54,810 bases of DNA, from positions 1 to 54,810 of the forward strand of contig NZNT01000004.1 of NCBI GenBank assembly GCA_002695005.1. The letters are read 5' to 3'. A program made the position numbers and the translations under genes. Below, piece after piece: positions 26,976-35,942 of the stretch. The DNA is from Maritimibacter sp. GTDB taxonomy: Bacteria > Pseudomonadota > Alphaproteobacteria > Rhodobacterales > Rhodobacteraceae. The notes under the pieces are model-generated. The model had not been told where the DNA came from, did not search any database, and saw only the letters and a program-made list of their open reading frames with translations. Position 1 is the first letter of the stretch. The number at the start of each line of letters is the position of its first letter.

Positions 26976-27854
26976 TCAGGTCACGCGGGCAAGGAACGTC
27001 AGAACCGCCGGGGCGATGCGCTCTGCCGCATCAGGGTCGAGGTGGAAGTGATGGTCGCCCGCGACCTCGAGGCAGGTGTAGTCCGCGATCACATCGCGGG
27101 CGAGGCGCACCATCCCTTGCGCCTTGTCGCGCTTGTGCAAAAGGCCCGCGTCACCCCAGATGTTGAGCACCGGGCAGGTGAGGCCGCGCAGGACGGTTTC
27201 GACATCCGCCTGGCTGAGCCGGACCGCAGAACTCGCGAACAGGCGCGGGTCGCCACGCAGGCGGACGCCTTCGGCCACGGCTTCGAGCGCGCGGTCGGCC
27301 AGCGCCTCGGAGGTCTGACGGGAATTGCCCTGTTCCTGCCGCCGCGCGACATAGGCCGCGCGCGACGGGAAGGTGCGCGGCGCACGCGCCTTCATCTTGC
27401 GCGTCTGTTCGATGAAGGCCCGCAAGGTCGTCACGGTGGCCTCCGGATCGCTGGGTTCCGGCACCAGCGAGTCGAGCGCGATCAGGGCGCGCACCCGCTC
27501 AGGCTGGGCGGCTGCGAACAGGGTCGAGATGTTCGCGCCGCGCGAGTGGCCCAGAAGCACGCAGTCAGCCCAGCCAAGCTGGTCGATCACGTCGGCGATC
27601 TGCGGAAGGTCGTCCCAGATGTTATACGTCGCATGCGCGGCGCGGTGGCCGCTGTGGCCCTGTCCGCTCAGGTCGAGCGCGACGACATGGCAGCCGGTGA
27701 GGCGCGGGGCCAATTCGGCGAAGCTCGCCGCGTGATCCATCCAGCCGTGCAGGGCGAGAATCGGAGTGCCGTCCTCAGGCCCCCAGGCCAGCCCGGCGAG
27801 GGTCAGTCCATCCACGTCCCAACTGCATTCACGGGGGTCGATCGTCTGTGTCAT
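26976..27854 (-). CDS. Alpha/beta hydrolase
   Basis: The 292-residue protein has the oxyanion-hole region LHGWMDH near residue 35, the nucleophile elbow GHSRG near residue 101 and a late GDHHFHLD carrying the likely catalytic His. The start at 27854 (MTQTIDPRE) was preferred over an upstream in-frame ATG because family similarity begins there. No signal peptide is seen. It lies 65 bases after the RND pump gene on the same strand and could share its transcript. An esterase or lactonase acting on pathway or pump substrates is possible but unproven. Confidence 0.85.
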   Translation of the reverse strand: MTQTIDPRECSWDVDGLTLAGLAWGPEDGTPILALHGWMDHAASFAELAPRLTGCHVVALDLSGQGHSGHRAAHATYNIWDDLPQIADVIDQLGWADCVLLGHSRGANISTLFAAAQPERVRALIALDSLVPEPSDPEATVTTLRAFIEQTRKMKARAPRTFPSRAAYVARRQEQGNSRQTSEALADRALEAVAEGVRLRGDPRLFASSAVRLSQADVETVLRGLTCPVLNIWGDAGLLHKRDKAQGMVRLARDVIADYTCLEVAGDHHFHLDPDAAERIAPAVLTFLARVT

Positions 27855-27919
27855 GGGTCCGTCCTGCGCTGCCTCGCCACGCGCATAGCGCATTTCGCAC
27901 GCCACGGAAAACCGCAGAG

Positions 27920-30900
27920 TCAGGCTTCGGCAGCCGCAGCCATTTCCCGCGCCAGCCGTTTCTCGGCCTCCACTTTGGGCTTCGTGAACCGGGCGAGGAG
28001 GAGATAGACCACCGGGGTCAGAAAGAGCGTCGACAACGTGGCGAGGCCAAGCCCGCCCACGATCACCCAGCCCAGCGCCTCCCGCGCCTCGGCCCCGGCA
28101 CCCGACGACAGGATCAGGGGCACCCCGCCCAGAACGGTCGAGGTCATGGTCATCATCACCGGGCGCAGCCGGATGGTGGACGCCTCGAAAATCGCGTCGC
28201 GCAGGGCATAGCCCCGGTCGCGTAACTGGTTCGCGAACTCCACGATCAGAATCCCGTTCTTGGCCATGATGCCTATGAGCATCACCAGACCGATCTGCGA
28301 ATAGACGTTGAGCGACAGGCCCGTCAGCACCATCGCAATGGCCGCACAGGCAAGTCCGAAGGGCACGGTGGACATGACGACCACCGCCGAGACGAAGCTT
28401 TCGAATTGCGCCGACAGCACGAGGAAGACGACGAGGATCGCGAAGCCGAAGGTCATGAACAGGCCCGAGGAGGTCTGGTCCAGCGTCGCGGCTTCGGCCA
28501 GCGGCACGATCCGGTTTTCCTCGGCCAGCAACTCGTCGCCCAGACGCTCCACCGCCTCCATCGCCGCGCCCAGCGACATGGCGGGGGTCAGGCCGGCGGA
28601 GATCTCGACCGAGCGGTTCTGCCCCTCCCGGTTCAGTTCCGGCGCCACCGCGCGCTCCGTCAGCGTCACGAAAGTGGACATGGGGATCATCTGGCCGTCG
28701 CCTGCGCGCACGAAGACGTTTTCAAGGTCGGAAGGATCGTTCACCGGGTTCGAGGACGACAGCATCTGGATGTCATAGGACGTGTCGTCAATGAACAGCT
28801 CGCCCACCGAGCGACCATCCAGCACGGCCCGCAACGCCTCGCCCAGCCCGGTGATGTCGACGCCGAGGTCGGCGGCACGGCGGCGGTCGATCTCGACAAA
28901 AAGCTGCGGCATGGTCGTCTCGAACCCGAGCCGCACGTTGCCGAACGCCGGGTTCTCGGACATGCGCGCGACAAGGTCTTCCGCCACGCCCGCAAGCTGA
29001 TCGTAATTGTTGCCCGTGATCGCGAAGGTCAGGCCCCGGCCCGCCCCCCGGATGCCAAGGGAATTGGGCTGGATCACGAAGGCGCGCAAGCCGATCACAT
29101 CGCCTAGCGCCGCGTTGATGTCCCCCGCGATTTCGTCCTGGCTTCGGTCCCGCTGATCCCACGGGGCAAGGCCCATGACCATGAAGCCGCGCGACGTGTT
29201 GCCGCCGAAACCGGTGATGGAGAAAACGCTGGTGACTTCACCGCTTTCGCGCAGGTGTTCGATCCCATGCTCGATCTCGGCCATCTTGCCGGTGGTGTAG
29301 TTGAGCGCGACGCCCTGCGGCGCAGTGACCGAAAGGAGCACGACCGCCCGGTCTTCACGCGGGGTCAGCTCGCTCCGGATGCCCCCCGCCATGAACCACG
29401 CCGTAGCGCCAAAGAGCGCGGCGATGGCCAGCACGACAAATGGCGCGCGCAGCGACAGGGTGAGAACCCCGCGATAGAGCGCGACGAGCCGGTTGCCCAG
29501 CCAGACGAGCGGCCCGCGCGGATTCGGGTTGACCGGCTTGGTCAGCAGGCGGCTCGCCAGCACCGGGCAAAGCGTAAGCGCCACGACGGAGGACAGCATG
29601 ACCGCTATGGCGAGCGTGAAGCCGAACTCGCGAAACAGCCCGCCCACCTGACCGGGCAGGAACGACAGCGGTATGAACACGGCGGCCAGCGTCGCGGTGG
29701 TTGTGACGACGGCAAAGAAGACCTCCTTCGTCGCGATCACGGCGGCGGCGCGCGGGCCGGTGCCGCGCGTCCGGTGGCGCACGATGTTCTCCAGCACCAC
29801 GATGGCGTCGTCCACGACCATGCCCGTAGCCAGCACGAGCGCGAGCAGGGTCAGGATGTTGACCGAGAAGCCGACAAGGTAAAGCGCGGCGAGCGTGCCG
29901 ATCAGCGCGACCGGCATGGTGAGCGCCGGGATCAGCGTCGCGCGCAGGTTGCGCAGGAATAGAAAGATGATCGCGATCACGATGGCGACGGCCAGCCCGA
30001 GGGTCTTGAGCACTTCCTGAATCGAGCCGTTGATGAAAATCGCGTCGTCCGAGCTGACGAAAATATCCACATCGTCGGGAAGCGTCTGCGACAGCTCATC
30101 CACGACCCGGTGGACGTTCTCGGAGATTTCCAGCGTGTTCGACGTGGCCTGCCGGATGATGCCGATACCCACCCCGGTCTGGCCGTTGGCGCGCAGCACG
30201 GTCTCATTCGGCGCCGGGCCAAGCGAAACCTGCGCGACGTCGCCCAGGAGCACGTTTTCCGCGACCTCCAGTTCCTCGAAGGCTTCGGTGGTCGAGATCA
30301 TCGCGGTCGTGCGCACGTTGATCGTCTGGCGCGCCCCCGACAGGTCGCCCGCCGGCACGTCGAAGGCGACCGTGGCAAGCGCGCTGCGCAGGTTGGCCAG
30401 CGTCAGCCCCCGCGCGGCCAGTTTGCGCTGGTCTATGTCGACGCGAAAGATCGGTGCGCGGTCGCCGTAGACCTGAAGATCGGCCACACCGGTGACCGAA
30501 AACAGCCTGTCCTCGACCCGGTCCGACACGAGCTGCGTCAGCTCCTGCGGTGAGCGGGAGGGCGATGTGACCGAGACCCGCAGCACGGGCTGGGCGTTGG
30601 CATCGGCCTTGACGATCCGAGGGTCATCGGCCCCCTCCGGCAACTGGTTCGAAATCCGCGCCATCGCGTCGCGCGTGTCCGTCGCGGCCACGTCGAGATC
30701 CACGCTGTCGCCGAATTCCAGCGTCACCCGGCTGCGTCCGTAGCGCGAGCTGGATGAAATCGTCCGGATTCCCGAGACGCGGCCCACGGCCCCCTCGACC
30801 CGCGCCGTGATCTCCTGATCCACGGTTTCCGGAGATGCGCCGGGGAAGTTCGTCGTGACCGTGACCACGGGGCTGTCCACATCCGGCAATTCGCGAATCT

Positions 30901-31054
30901 CGATGCCCGACAGACCGGCGAAACCCGCGATCAGGATCAGCGCGGAGAGGACAAAGGCGAGGATGGGGCGGCGCACAAACAGGCCGATCCCCCCGGTCTC
31001 CTGCGGTGGGACGTGCGGTGTTTCGTCCGGGGTCTGATCGGGTTCGTCGTTCAT
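27920..31054 (-). CDS. RND-family multidrug efflux pump, inner-membrane subunit
   Basis: The 1044-residue protein matches AcrB/MexB-type RND pumps in length and layout: an N-terminal membrane helix, a long porter domain, a cluster of helices with GMVVDDAIVVLENI near residue 405 (the two Asp of the proton relay), a second periplasmic loop and a C-terminal helix cluster. It expels hydrophobic or aromatic compounds using the proton gradient. The adaptor gene is 14 bases upstream. No outer-membrane TolC-like gene is present nearby, so a shared factor is needed. Confidence 0.95.
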   Translation of the reverse strand: MNDEPDQTPDETPHVPPQETGGIGLFVRRPILAFVLSALILIAGFAGLSGIEIRELPDVDSPVVTVTTNFPGASPETVDQEITARVEGAVGRVSGIRTISSSSRYGRSRVTLEFGDSVDLDVAATDTRDAMARISNQLPEGADDPRIVKADANAQPVLRVSVTSPSRSPQELTQLVSDRVEDRLFSVTGVADLQVYGDRAPIFRVDIDQRKLAARGLTLANLRSALATVAFDVPAGDLSGARQTINVRTTAMISTTEAFEELEVAENVLLGDVAQVSLGPAPNETVLRANGQTGVGIGIIRQATSNTLEISENVHRVVDELSQTLPDDVDIFVSSDDAIFINGSIQEVLKTLGLAVAIVIAIIFLFLRNLRATLIPALTMPVALIGTLAALYLVGFSVNILTLLALVLATGMVVDDAIVVLENIVRHRTRGTGPRAAAVIATKEVFFAVVTTTATLAAVFIPLSFLPGQVGGLFREFGFTLAIAVMLSSVVALTLCPVLASRLLTKPVNPNPRGPLVWLGNRLVALYRGVLTLSLRAPFVVLAIAALFGATAWFMAGGIRSELTPREDRAVVLLSVTAPQGVALNYTTGKMAEIEHGIEHLRESGEVTSVFSITGFGGNTSRGFMVMGLAPWDQRDRSQDEIAGDINAALGDVIGLRAFVIQPNSLGIRGAGRGLTFAITGNNYDQLAGVAEDLVARMSENPAFGNVRLGFETTMPQLFVEIDRRRAADLGVDITGLGEALRAVLDGRSVGELFIDDTSYDIQMLSSSNPVNDPSDLENVFVRAGDGQMIPMSTFVTLTERAVAPELNREGQNRSVEISAGLTPAMSLGAAMEAVERLGDELLAEENRIVPLAEAATLDQTSSGLFMTFGFAILVVFLVLSAQFESFVSAVVVMSTVPFGLACAAIAMVLTGLSLNVYSQIGLVMLIGIMAKNGILIVEFANQLRDRGYALRDAIFEASTIRLRPVMMTMTSTVLGGVPLILSSGAGAEAREALGWVIVGGLGLATLSTLFLTPVVYLLLARFTKPKVEAEKRLAREMAAAAEA

Positions 31055-31068
31055 GGCCTGCCCTCCGC

Positions 31069-32250
31069 TCAGGACTTGCGCAGGGGCAAGTCGGGACGTG
31101 CGAGCGCGGCGCGGTCGTCCTCGACCTCCACCTCGGCGCCCGGGCGCAGCGTCTGCACCCCCTCGATCACCACCGGCTCACCGGGTTCGAGCGCGCCCTC
31201 CACCAGCACCGCTTCGGAATTGCGCTGGCGAATTTCGACCGGCACCCGCACCGCCTTGCCCTCGCGCACGGTCCAGACGAAGGAGCCGTCCGAGGACCAC
31301 TGAACGGCGAGCGGATCGACCGTCGGATAAGGGTCGCCTTCGAAGGCCAGCTCGACCTCGACCGACATCCCTTCCCGCAGCCTGTCGCCGTCGTTGGCAA
31401 GCTGGCCCAGCACCCGCACGGTGCGGCTGTTGCGGTCGACCACGTTGTCGATGGCCACCACCTCGCCCTCAATCTCGACCCCCGGAAGGGCGAGCGGGCT
31501 CGCGGTGATCGACATGCCGGTTTCGAGCGACCCGAGCACACGCTCCGGCACGCGGAAGTCGATCTGGATTTCGCTGCGGTCCGACAGGACGACGAGTTCC
31601 TCGGTCGCGCTCACGCGGTCGCCGACCTCGTATTCCAGCAGCCCGGCCCAGCCCGCGATCGGCGCACGCACCACGCGCTGATCGAGGTCGAATTCCGCCT
31701 GCCGCACGCTCAGTTCGGCGGTGCGCAACGCAAGCTCCGCCTCGCTCAGGGCCACCGCGGTCGCCGAACCGGCCTGCCGCAGCCGGTCGAGCCGGTCGGC
31801 ATCCGATTGCGCATCTTCGAGCAGGAGTCGGGCGCGGTCGAGCGCGATGGTTTCTGCCTCGTCATCGAGGTGGAAGATGACGGTGCCTTCCTCGACCATG
31901 TCGCCTGCGCGAAAGCCGATCTCGGTGATCCGCCCGCTGGCCTCGGCGCGGACCGCGACAGACCGCAGCGCGCGACCGTCGCCGATGGCGGTGATCCGGT
32001 CATTGAGCGCGCCCGTCCCGACAGGTGCGGTGATGACCTTGGCCGGGCCGAACCCGCCGAACCGGCGCGGCCCGCTGGCTTCCTCTGCTGCCTCGGCGGG
32101 CGGCAGGCCGATCACGTCGGAGATCCCGGCTTCGTCGAGCCACGCCCGCGCCGATGGCACCTGTGTCACCCAGATGGCGAGAAACGCCGCCACGACGGCG
32201 GTGACTGCGACAATCTGGATGAGGGCCGATTTGATCCAGCCAAACCGCAT
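31069..32250 (-). CDS. RND efflux pump periplasmic adaptor (membrane fusion protein)
   Basis: The 393-residue protein begins with a membrane anchor at about residues 10-30, followed by the lipoyl-like ALRSVAVRAEASGRITEIGF segment near residue 90, a helical hairpin and the VRAPIAGWAGLLEYEVGDRV half near residue 190. This is the HlyD/MdtA-like adaptor pattern. It would link the pump at 27920 to an outer-membrane channel. It is the first gene of the pump operon. The 262-base gap up to the divergent oxidoreductase at 32513 shows no further gene. Confidence 0.93.
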   Translation of the reverse strand: MRFGWIKSALIQIVAVTAVVAAFLAIWVTQVPSARAWLDEAGISDVIGLPPAEAAEEASGPRRFGGFGPAKVITAPVGTGALNDRITAIGDGRALRSVAVRAEASGRITEIGFRAGDMVEEGTVIFHLDDEAETIALDRARLLLEDAQSDADRLDRLRQAGSATAVALSEAELALRTAELSVRQAEFDLDQRVVRAPIAGWAGLLEYEVGDRVSATEELVVLSDRSEIQIDFRVPERVLGSLETGMSITASPLALPGVEIEGEVVAIDNVVDRNSRTVRVLGQLANDGDRLREGMSVEVELAFEGDPYPTVDPLAVQWSSDGSFVWTVREGKAVRVPVEIRQRNSEAVLVEGALEPGEPVVIEGVQTLRPGAEVEVEDDRAALARPDLPLRKS

Positions 32251-32512
32251 CTATGTCAAAACCTTACCTGTGCCGGTCCGCCCGCGGGCGGGTCCTTGGC
32301 GTTCGCGCGAACCTATCAGCAAGACGTTAGGCGGCACCAGCCGTCATGGCGTGCCGCCCCTCTGTGTCCCGCCGGGCGATCCTGTCCCGACCCACCGTAG
32401 GGCGCTTACAGCGCGCTGTCTTTTCACATTCCGGTAAGGCACCACGAAACCCACGCCTGTTGTCGCCCCCGCCCGTGGCGGCTATCCGGGAGGAAACGGG
32501 GCTGGGAGGGCC

Positions 32513-33532
32513 ATGACCATGATGAACCGGCAATGGGTGCTCGACACCTATCCAGACGGCGCGGCGACCGAGGCAACGTGGCGCATGGTCGAAACCGAGC
32601 GGCCAGAACCGGGCCCGGGACAGATCCTGATCCGCGTGAAATGGCTCTCGCTCGATCCTTACATGCGCGGCCGCATTTCGCCCGCCGCGAACTATGCCGC
32701 CGGTGTCGCGCCCGGCGGTGTCATGCATGGCGGCGGTGTGGGCGAGGTCATCGCGTCCAACCACCCCGACTGGAATGTGGGCGACATGGCCGAGTCGATG
32801 AGCGTCGGCTGGCAGGAATACGCGGTGCTGACGCCCGACCTGCCCGGTTCGGCCGCCACCAACCGGGTGCCCGAGGGCGTTCCGGAACAGGCGACGCTGT
32901 CGTGGCTCGGGATGCCCGGCCTGACCGCCTATGTCGGCCTGACCGAGATCGGGCGACCCGTGCCCGGCGACGTACTCGTCGTCTCGGCGGCCTCCGGGGC
33001 GGTCGGGCAACTCGTGGGCCAGATCGCCAAGCTTATGGGCGCGACCGTCATCGGGATCGCGGGCAGCGACGACAAGCTAAACCATTGCCGCGCGCTCGGT
33101 TTCGATGCCGGCATCAACTACAAGACCTGCCCGGACATCGGCGCGGCCCTCGACGATCTCGCCCCCAACGGCGTGAACGTGTTCTTCGACAACACCGGCG
33201 GGCCGATCCATGACGCGGTACTGTCGCGGCTCGCCACCCGCGCCCGCGTCATCATCTGCGGCCGCATCGCGGTGGTGGACAAGGCACCAAGCGAGGATAT
33301 CGGCCTGCGCGCGTCCTCACGCCTCATCGTCACCCGCGCCCGGATCGAGGGGCTCATCGTCTTCGACTGGTGGCACCGGCGCGACGAGGCTTTCGCCAAG
33401 CTCGCCCAATGGTATCGCGACGGTCACATCCAGTATCGCGAGGACGTGCTCGACGGGTTCGAACGGGTGCCCGAAGCGTTCGTTCGGATGATGACCGGGG
33501 CCAAGCAGGGCAAACAGCTCGTCCGCCTCTGA
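32513..33532 (+). CDS. NADP-dependent MDR-superfamily oxidoreductase (zinc-free)
   Basis: The 339-residue protein resembles the medium-chain reductases grouped with CurA, YfmJ and leukotriene B4 dehydrogenase, which reduce the double bond of enals and enones with NADPH. The start MTMMNRQWVLDTYPDG, the SLDPYMRGR motif near residue 44 and the Rossmann segment VVSAASGAVGQLVGQIAK near residue 157 are typical, and the catalytic-zinc cysteines of alcohol dehydrogenases are absent. It is monocistronic, divergent from the pump operon and convergent with the P450 operon. It could reduce unsaturated side chains of catabolic intermediates. Confidence 0.9.
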   Translation: MTMMNRQWVLDTYPDGAATEATWRMVETERPEPGPGQILIRVKWLSLDPYMRGRISPAANYAAGVAPGGVMHGGGVGEVIASNHPDWNVGDMAESMSVGWQEYAVLTPDLPGSAATNRVPEGVPEQATLSWLGMPGLTAYVGLTEIGRPVPGDVLVVSAASGAVGQLVGQIAKLMGATVIGIAGSDDKLNHCRALGFDAGINYKTCPDIGAALDDLAPNGVNVFFDNTGGPIHDAVLSRLATRARVIICGRIAVVDKAPSEDIGLRASSRLIVTRARIEGLIVFDWWHRRDEAFAKLAQWYRDGHIQYREDVLDGFERVPEAFVRMMTGAKQGKQLVRL

Positions 33533-33549
33533 TCGGGGTCGAGTTTTTC

Positions 33550-34728
33550 CTAACGCGTCACCACGTCGAACGAGACGCTGAGAGGGCCGTATTCCGGCCA
33601 GTTGGTCATATCCATGTCGCCGCGTTGCTCCAGCCGCGCGGTTTTCTGGGTGAGTTGCTTGAGCGTCTCGCGCAACAGCACGCGTGCCAGCGGTGCGCCG
33701 GGGCACATATGCGGCCCGCGCCCGAAGGTCAGCAGATCGCGCGCCTCGCGGTCGAGCCGGTAGGTATGCGGGTCGGGAAACACGTCCTCGTCCCGATTGG
33801 CCGAGGTGAACACGATGGCCACCGGATCGCCCTTGGAGATCGGGCATCCGGAAATCTCGGTATCCTCCCGCGCCGTGCGCGCGAAGCCGCGATACGGGGT
33901 GTAGAGCCGCAAGAGCTCCTCCAACGCGTCGGGCACGAGATCGGGATTCTCGGACAGCTCCGCGTGATGCTCCGGGTGGCGCGACAGGTGGACCGCCATC
34001 GACCCGATGAAGGTCGTGGGCGCGATGATCCCCACCAGCAGAAACTGGCGCAGCGCGCCGAGGATCAGGTCGTCGGCCAGCGGTTCGCCATCCACCCGCA
34101 CCGCCAGAAGGCTCGCCGTCGGGTCCGCGTCGGGGTCGCGCGGGTTGGCGTGACGGTCCGCGATCAGGTCGGCGGCAATGTCGTAAAGCTCGTCGGACTT
34201 CTGGCGCAGCAGGTCGAAGTCCTGCCGTTGCAACGCCATGTTGAACTCGGCCCCCACCTCGCGGATCAACTCGGCCTTGTCGGGCGAGAGGTTGAAGAAA
34301 TCGGCCAGCAGCGCGATCGGCAGGAGGAAGGAAAACTCCTTGCAGATGTCGCCCCCGCCCGCCTCGATCCAGGGGTCCAGAAACCGGGCCACCATGACTT
34401 CGAGCTTCGGCTCCCATTCCTTGAGGCGGTTCGGCGTCAGGAACTTCTGGATCGCGTTGCGATAGGGCGTGTTGGCCGGCGGATCGAGGTGCAGCGGAGG
34501 CCGGCGCTGTGTGGTCGCCACGCGCGGCACCACGTTCTGCACCGTGGTCGTGAACATCTGCCAGTCTTCCAGAACGGCCTTGGCATCGGCGTGTTTGGTC
34601 ACGGCCCAAAAACCACCCATTTCGTCCGACCACGCGACCGGGCAATGGCTGCGCAACTCGGCGAACAGCGCGTGCGGGCTGTCGAAGTCTTCGGTCTCGG
34701 GGACCGTGAAGTCGGGCTTGTGGCTCAT
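33550..34728 (-). CDS. Cytochrome P450 (second of pair)
   Basis: The 392-residue soluble P450 has the ExxR motif EELLR near residue 270 and the haem-binding loop FGRGPHMCPGAPLAR with Cys342 as the iron ligand. In the I helix, where class I bacterial P450s have an acid-Thr pair, it reads GIIAPTT (residues 233-239), so the Asp/Glu is replaced and the Thr is shifted. The ATG at 34728 overlaps the stop of the upstream P450 gene by four bases; a far longer frame upstream is only read-through of the neighbour. No ferredoxin or reductase gene is nearby. Substrate unknown. Confidence 0.92.
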   Translation of the reverse strand: MSHKPDFTVPETEDFDSPHALFAELRSHCPVAWSDEMGGFWAVTKHADAKAVLEDWQMFTTTVQNVVPRVATTQRRPPLHLDPPANTPYRNAIQKFLTPNRLKEWEPKLEVMVARFLDPWIEAGGGDICKEFSFLLPIALLADFFNLSPDKAELIREVGAEFNMALQRQDFDLLRQKSDELYDIAADLIADRHANPRDPDADPTASLLAVRVDGEPLADDLILGALRQFLLVGIIAPTTFIGSMAVHLSRHPEHHAELSENPDLVPDALEELLRLYTPYRGFARTAREDTEISGCPISKGDPVAIVFTSANRDEDVFPDPHTYRLDREARDLLTFGRGPHMCPGAPLARVLLRETLKQLTQKTARLEQRGDMDMTNWPEYGPLSVSFDVVTR

Positions 34729-35942
34729 GTCGCACCTCGCATGTCGAGCGTCAGGGTGTTGATGCCGAATTCGGTCCAGCGGCCCCATGTCGGGGTGCCA
34801 ACTACGCTCAGTCCCGGCTGCGCGGTCAGCGCATCGGTCATCACGTCGATCTGTAATTTCGCCATCGCCTGCCCCATGCACATATGCGTCGAATAGCCGA
34901 ACGTGATGTGTCGGTTGGGGCTGCGGCGCGGATCGAAAGTCTCGGGGTCGTCGAACGCCCGCGGGTCGCGGTTTGCCGAACCGTAGTTCATCGCGACCGG
35001 CGTGCCCTTGGGGATGAAGGTGCCGTTCAGGACCGTATCCTTCGCCGCCACGCGGGCGAGGCTCTGGTTCGCCGGGTAGAACCGCAGGATCTCGTCCCGA
35101 AAGGTGGGCTTCACCGACGGATCGTCCCGCAGAAGCTGCGCGTGCTCCGGGTTGGTCGCCAGATGCCACGCCAGCGAATTCATCAGGCAGCGCGAGGCGA
35201 TGTGACCGCCCACGAGCAGAAGCCGCACCATGCCCGCAAGCTCGGTCTCGGTGAACGGCTCGCCCTTCACCGGTTGGGCGAGGATGGAGGACACCATGTC
35301 GCTCTCCGGATCCCGCGGCTCGCTCAGACGGCTCTGCGCCAGCTTGATCGCGAAGGCATCGACGCCCTTGGACATCTTCGCCGCCGTGCCCATGTCGCGG
35401 CTCTGGATCGCGTGGACGTAGGTGGCCGACAGACGCCCGATCTCCAGCGACTCTTCCGTGTCGAACCCCACGATCAGACCCAGCGAGCCCTGGCTCATCG
35501 GCTCGCCGATCTGAACGGGGAAGTCCACGTTTCCGGCGTCCTTGTCCTTCGCCTCGTCGATCAGCCGGTCCACGAGGTCGCGCAACTGCGGCTCGAACGT
35601 CTTGATCTTGTTCGACTTGAACGATGGGTTCATCGCCTTGCGATACCGCTCGCTCTCGGGCGGGTCTTTTTGCAGCGGCAGGCGCGGCAGACCCAGCTTG
35701 GGCGAGGCAGGGACGATGGACAGCTTGGTCGCGGTGAACGTCTCGTGATCCTTCTCGACCGTCTGAATGTCCTCGTAGCGCATCACGGTGAAGAACCCGC
35801 CCCACTTGTCGCTCCACGCGACCGGGTGCGATTCGCGCAGCGCGCGCCAGACAGCCGGGTAGGTGTCGATGGTTTCAGGGTCGTGCGGGTCCCAGACCGG
35901 GTCCGGGGCCCGCCTCAGTTCATCAATCTGTTCGGCAGCCAT
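34725..35942 (-). CDS. Cytochrome P450 (first of pair)
   Basis: The 405-residue P450 has the ExxR motif EILR near residue 284 and a haem loop FGYSTHMCMGQAMAK with Cys355. The usual second Gly of FGxGxHxC is Ser. Its I helix reads LLLVGGHIASR (about residues 241-251). This aligns without gaps to LLLVGGLDT of P450cam and puts Ile248-Ala249 where Asp-Thr are expected. The ATG at 35942 overlaps the 3' end of the TRAP dctM gene by 28 bases, so transporter and P450s share one transcript. The product probably acts on the imported compound, but the chemistry is uncertain given the missing residues. Confidence 0.92.
   Translation of the reverse strand: MAAEQIDELRRAPDPVWDPHDPETIDTYPAVWRALRESHPVAWSDKWGGFFTVMRYEDIQTVEKDHETFTATKLSIVPASPKLGLPRLPLQKDPPESERYRKAMNPSFKSNKIKTFEPQLRDLVDRLIDEAKDKDAGNVDFPVQIGEPMSQGSLGLIVGFDTEESLEIGRLSATYVHAIQSRDMGTAAKMSKGVDAFAIKLAQSRLSEPRDPESDMVSSILAQPVKGEPFTETELAGMVRLLLVGGHIASRCLMNSLAWHLATNPEHAQLLRDDPSVKPTFRDEILRFYPANQSLARVAAKDTVLNGTFIPKGTPVAMNYGSANRDPRAFDDPETFDPRRSPNRHITFGYSTHMCMGQAMAKLQIDVMTDALTAQPGLSVVGTPTWGRWTEFGINTLTLDMRGAT

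Noticed and set aside
33550-35817. A 755-residue extended P450
   Set aside because: The first part is read-through of the neighbouring P450 gene in another frame; the P450 homology starts at 34728 with an ATGA overlap.
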